Below are positions 61,926 to 64,000 of a DNA stretch of 64,000 nucleotides, in pieces. Positions within the stretch are counted from its first letter, which is position 1, and the number at the start of each line of letters is the position of its first letter. Position numbers and translations under genes: made by a program. Location: positions 930,001 to 994,000 of the forward strand of contig NZ_PVTD01000001.1 in NCBI RefSeq assembly GCF_003003255.1, in the 5' to 3' direction. The notes under the pieces are model-generated. The model did not search any database. It was given only the letters and a program-made list of their open reading frames with translations, and was not told where the DNA came from. This DNA is from Aliiruegeria haliotis. GTDB taxonomy: Bacteria > Pseudomonadota > Alphaproteobacteria > Rhodobacterales > Rhodobacteraceae.

Positions 61926-62810
61926 ATGCCAAACTACGCCCTGACCGCGACCTGCCCGTCCCGCCGCGGGATTGTCGCTGCCGTTTCCGGCTTTCTTGCC
62001 GGTGCTGGATGCAACATCACCGACGCTCACCAGTTCGACGACATCGAGACCGGCAATTTCTTCATGCGCGTCGCGTTCGAGAGCGAGACCGGCGCCACGC
62101 TCGACTGCCTGGAGGCCGGTTTCGAACCTGTCGCGGGACGGTTCTGCATGGCCCACAGGTTTCATGACAGCGACGCCAGGATGAAGGTCATCATCATGGT
62201 CTCCCGGTTCGGGCATTGCCTGAACGACCTGCTCTACCGCTGGCGGATCGGCGCATTGCCGATCGATATCGTGGGGGTGATTTCCAATCACATGGAGTAC
62301 CAGAAGGTCGTGGTGAACCATGACATTCCCTTCCACTACCTCAAGGTGACGAAGGAGACCAAATCCGCCGCCGAGGCCCGGCAGATGGCCATCGTGGAGG
62401 AGACCGGCGCCGAGTTGATTGTGCTGGCGCGGTATATGCAGGTGCTGTCCGATACGATGTGTCGGACGATGTCGGGACGGATCATCAACATCCATCACTC
62501 CTTTCTGCCATCGTTCAAGGGTGCGAACCCCTACAAACAGGCCTATGCGCGCGGTGTGAAATTCATCGGCGCAACCTCGCACTACGTGACGGCGGACCTC
62601 GACGAGGGGCCGATCATCGAGCAGGACGTCGTGCGGCTGACCCACGCGCAATCGCCTGCCGACTACGTGACGCTGGGACGTGACGTGGAGAGCCTCGTGC
62701 TCAGCCGGGCGGTCCATGCGCATATCCACCGCCGGGTATTTCTGAATGGAGGAAAAACCGTAGTGTTTCCGGCCTCGCCCGACAGCTACCGCTCCGAACG
62801 GATGGGCTAG
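61926..62810 (+). CDS. purU: formyltetrahydrofolate deformylase
   Basis: The protein has 294 residues, the normal length. An N-terminal ACT domain (YALTATCPSRRGIVAAVSGFLAGAGCNITDAHQF) is followed by the formyltransferase fold. The catalytic Asn and His lie in INIHHSFLPSFKG and the Asp in the loop VTADLDEGPIIEQD. It hydrolyses 10-formyl-THF to formate and THF, balancing one-carbon pools. That fits with the THF-linked demethylase 16 kb upstream, though the two are not in one operon. The ATG at 61926 matches the family N-terminus. Confidence 0.95.
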   Translation: MPNYALTATCPSRRGIVAAVSGFLAGAGCNITDAHQFDDIETGNFFMRVAFESETGATLDCLEAGFEPVAGRFCMAHRFHDSDARMKVIIMVSRFGHCLNDLLYRWRIGALPIDIVGVISNHMEYQKVVVNHDIPFHYLKVTKETKSAAEARQMAIVEETGAELIVLARYMQVLSDTMCRTMSGRIINIHHSFLPSFKGANPYKQAYARGVKFIGATSHYVTADLDEGPIIEQDVVRLTHAQSPADYVTLGRDVESLVLSRAVHAHIHRRVFLNGGKTVVFPASPDSYRSERMG

Positions 62811-63253
62811 CGGCGGGGGACTGCCGCCGGTACTGCGACTCCGCCGGACCCGCTGACGCGGGCGCGGCGGCGGCTCATACCGTTGGCGATGGCGCGCCGC
62901 TTGCGCGGCGCGCGGCGCTCCGGATCGACGTGAAGGCATGACCTGTCCGGGTATGCGCGTCTTTTCGCGGAAAGGATCGGCCACACGGAGGTCGCAGGGC
63001 TGCGAATGCAGTGGCTCGCGTGACTGGCAGCACTGGACTGGCAAGCGGCCGGCAGAAACTGCAGATGTGGTTCACCTTGCAGTCGGGTGTGCCGCCTACC
63101 TTCCGTGGTTGGATCCGGCCATCGCATCTGCCTGCCTGCCCGCTCGTGCTACGCGGCTGCAGTGGATAGGTCTACCCATCGGATGCGACCAACCCACTGA
63201 CGACCGCCTGCGGGATTTGGCCAGCGGGTCGTCGCGGCCCTTTCGCAGCGGGT
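62811..63253. other. intergenic between convergent purU and RND genes
   Basis: No supported gene was found in these 443 bases. Two GC hairpins without T-runs are present: CGGCGG/CCGCCG right after the purU stop (62811-62829), and GCGCGCCGC (62892-62900) inverted at 62905-62913. A 9-bp direct repeat, CAGCGGGTC, lies at 63222-63230 and 63246-63254. Confidence 0.45.
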
Positions 63254-64000
63254 CTATTCCGGATCTGCCTCCACCGGGACCGGAGACGGGCCTTTCCCTG
63301 AGCCCCCAAGGAGGCCCTTGACCCATTCGCGCAGGTTCTGGAGCACCACGTAGAGGACCGGTACCAACACGACGCCAATCACGGTTGCCGCGAACATGCC
63401 GCCGAAGACCGCGATCCCGATGGCACGTTGGCTGGCAGCGCCGGCACCGCTGGCGGTCAGCAGGGGTACCACGCCGAGCAGGAAGCTCAGTGCCGTCATC
63501 ATGACCGCCCGGAACCGCTGGAACGCGGCTTCGGCGGCGGCCTCCCGGATACTCATGCCCGCCGCTCTTCGTTCCATGGCAAACTCGACGATCAGGATCG
63601 CGTTCTTGGCCCCGAGTCCGACAAGCATGATCATCCCGATCTGCGTATAGAGATTGATGTCGTTGCCAGTCACGGCCACGGCCACCACCGCCCCGAAGAG
63701 CGCCACCGAGACCGAAAGCAGGATCGCCACCGGCATGGTCCAGCTTTCATATTGCCCGACGAGGAACAGGTAGCCGAACAGGACAGCCATCACGAGGATC
63801 ACCTGGACGAGTCCGGCCGAGGCCTGCTGCTGCTGCGCGGTGCCCGTCCATTCATAGCTGAACCCCGGCGGCAGCGCCTCCTCGGCGGTTTCTTCCATCA
63901 CCCGGATCGCGTCGCCGGTGGACAACCCGGGCCCGGGCACTGCCGTGACCGTTGCAGACCGGAACATGTTGTAGCGGTTGAGCAGCACCGGGCCGAGGAT
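63254..64000 (-). CDS. RND-family efflux transporter (AcrB/HAE1 type), C-terminal part, truncated by window edge
   Basis: The last 249 residues of an RND pump are present, and the frame is open to base 64000. GFSYEWTGTAQQQQASAG, FLVGQYESWTMPVAILLSVSVALFGA, LYTQIGMIMLVGLGAKNAILIVEFA and RFRAVMMTALSFLLGVVPLLTASGAGAASQRAIGIAVFGGMFAATVIGVVLVPVLYV are the conserved C-terminal transmembrane helices 8-12 of HAE1 pumps. The full protein should be about 1,040 residues. Its adaptor and outer-membrane partners would lie beyond the window. Confidence 0.93.
   Translation of the reverse strand: MLGPVLLNRYNMFRSATVTAVPGPGLSTGDAIRVMEETAEEALPPGFSYEWTGTAQQQQASAGLVQVILVMAVLFGYLFLVGQYESWTMPVAILLSVSVALFGAVVAVAVTGNDINLYTQIGMIMLVGLGAKNAILIVEFAMERRAAGMSIREAAAEAAFQRFRAVMMTALSFLLGVVPLLTASGAGAASQRAIGIAVFGGMFAATVIGVVLVPVLYVVLQNLREWVKGLLGGSGKGPSPVPVEADPE

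Noticed and set aside
62807-63127. Minus-strand 106-residue open frame downstream of purU
   Set aside because: It has Arg-rich random composition, no ribosome site, and crosses GC palindromes; no family was recognised.

Overview
The window is high-GC, gene-dense chromosomal DNA from an alphaproteobacterium, most likely Rhodobacterales (Roseobacter/Rhodobacteraceae type). The evidence is a class II DAHP synthase, a phoR-pstSCAB-phoU-phoB cluster, a bdhA-patatin pair, a PAS_5/DUF1457 protein, a VPLPA-CTERM-type tail, an RTX protein with a Hint_2 domain, and DMGDH-like FAD/GcvT oxidoreductases. About 53 protein genes are supported. No rRNA, tRNA, CRISPR array or intact transposon was seen. The first gene (DAHP synthase) and the last (RND efflux pump) are cut by the window edges.

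Layout. 1-2.7 kb: end of the shikimate-entry enzyme, a PaaI thioesterase and the rplM-rpsI operon. 3-10 kb: an exported amidohydrolase, chrA, a rhodanese and a peptide-type ABC binding protein, separated by unusually long empty spacers. A candidate small RNA with its own promoter and terminator lies beside the binding-protein gene. 10.2-16 kb: bdhA with a patatin phospholipase, a DUF502 protein, the psuK-psuG pseudouridine salvage pair, a GNAT and a cupin. 16.1-17.9 kb: rpsB-tsf. 18.5-26.1 kb: aroQ coupled to a LuxR solo, a DAO-family oxidase, an RquA-like protein, an exported M8 metalloprotease with a sorting tail, and two alpha/beta hydrolases. 26.1-27.6 kb: cbpA-cbpM, possibly followed by a Cys-rich microprotein.

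27.8-38.9 kb: the phosphate regulon, with a three-repeat Pho box before pstS, then yicC-gmk-gamma carbonic anhydrase-PLP enzyme, all on the minus strand. 38.9-43.1 kb looks like an old insertion: a lower-GC DUF3604 gene, sparse DNA and a decayed tyrosine integrase. 43-51 kb: a PAS protein, a DMGDH-like flavoenzyme, a degenerate Hint protein and a 1,260-residue RTX/DUF4114/Hint protein.

51.8-59.5 kb: a tightly overlapping MoxR-DUF58-VWA (Bat-type) operon, headed by an exported HAD phosphatase and ended by trmO. 59.8-64 kb: an octahaem cytochrome c with a HEAT/TPR-like tail, purU and a truncated RND pump. The features most worth follow-up are the sRNA at about 10.0 kb, the RquA-like protein, the octahaem cytochrome, the two Hint proteins, and the regulatory palindromes and hairpins.
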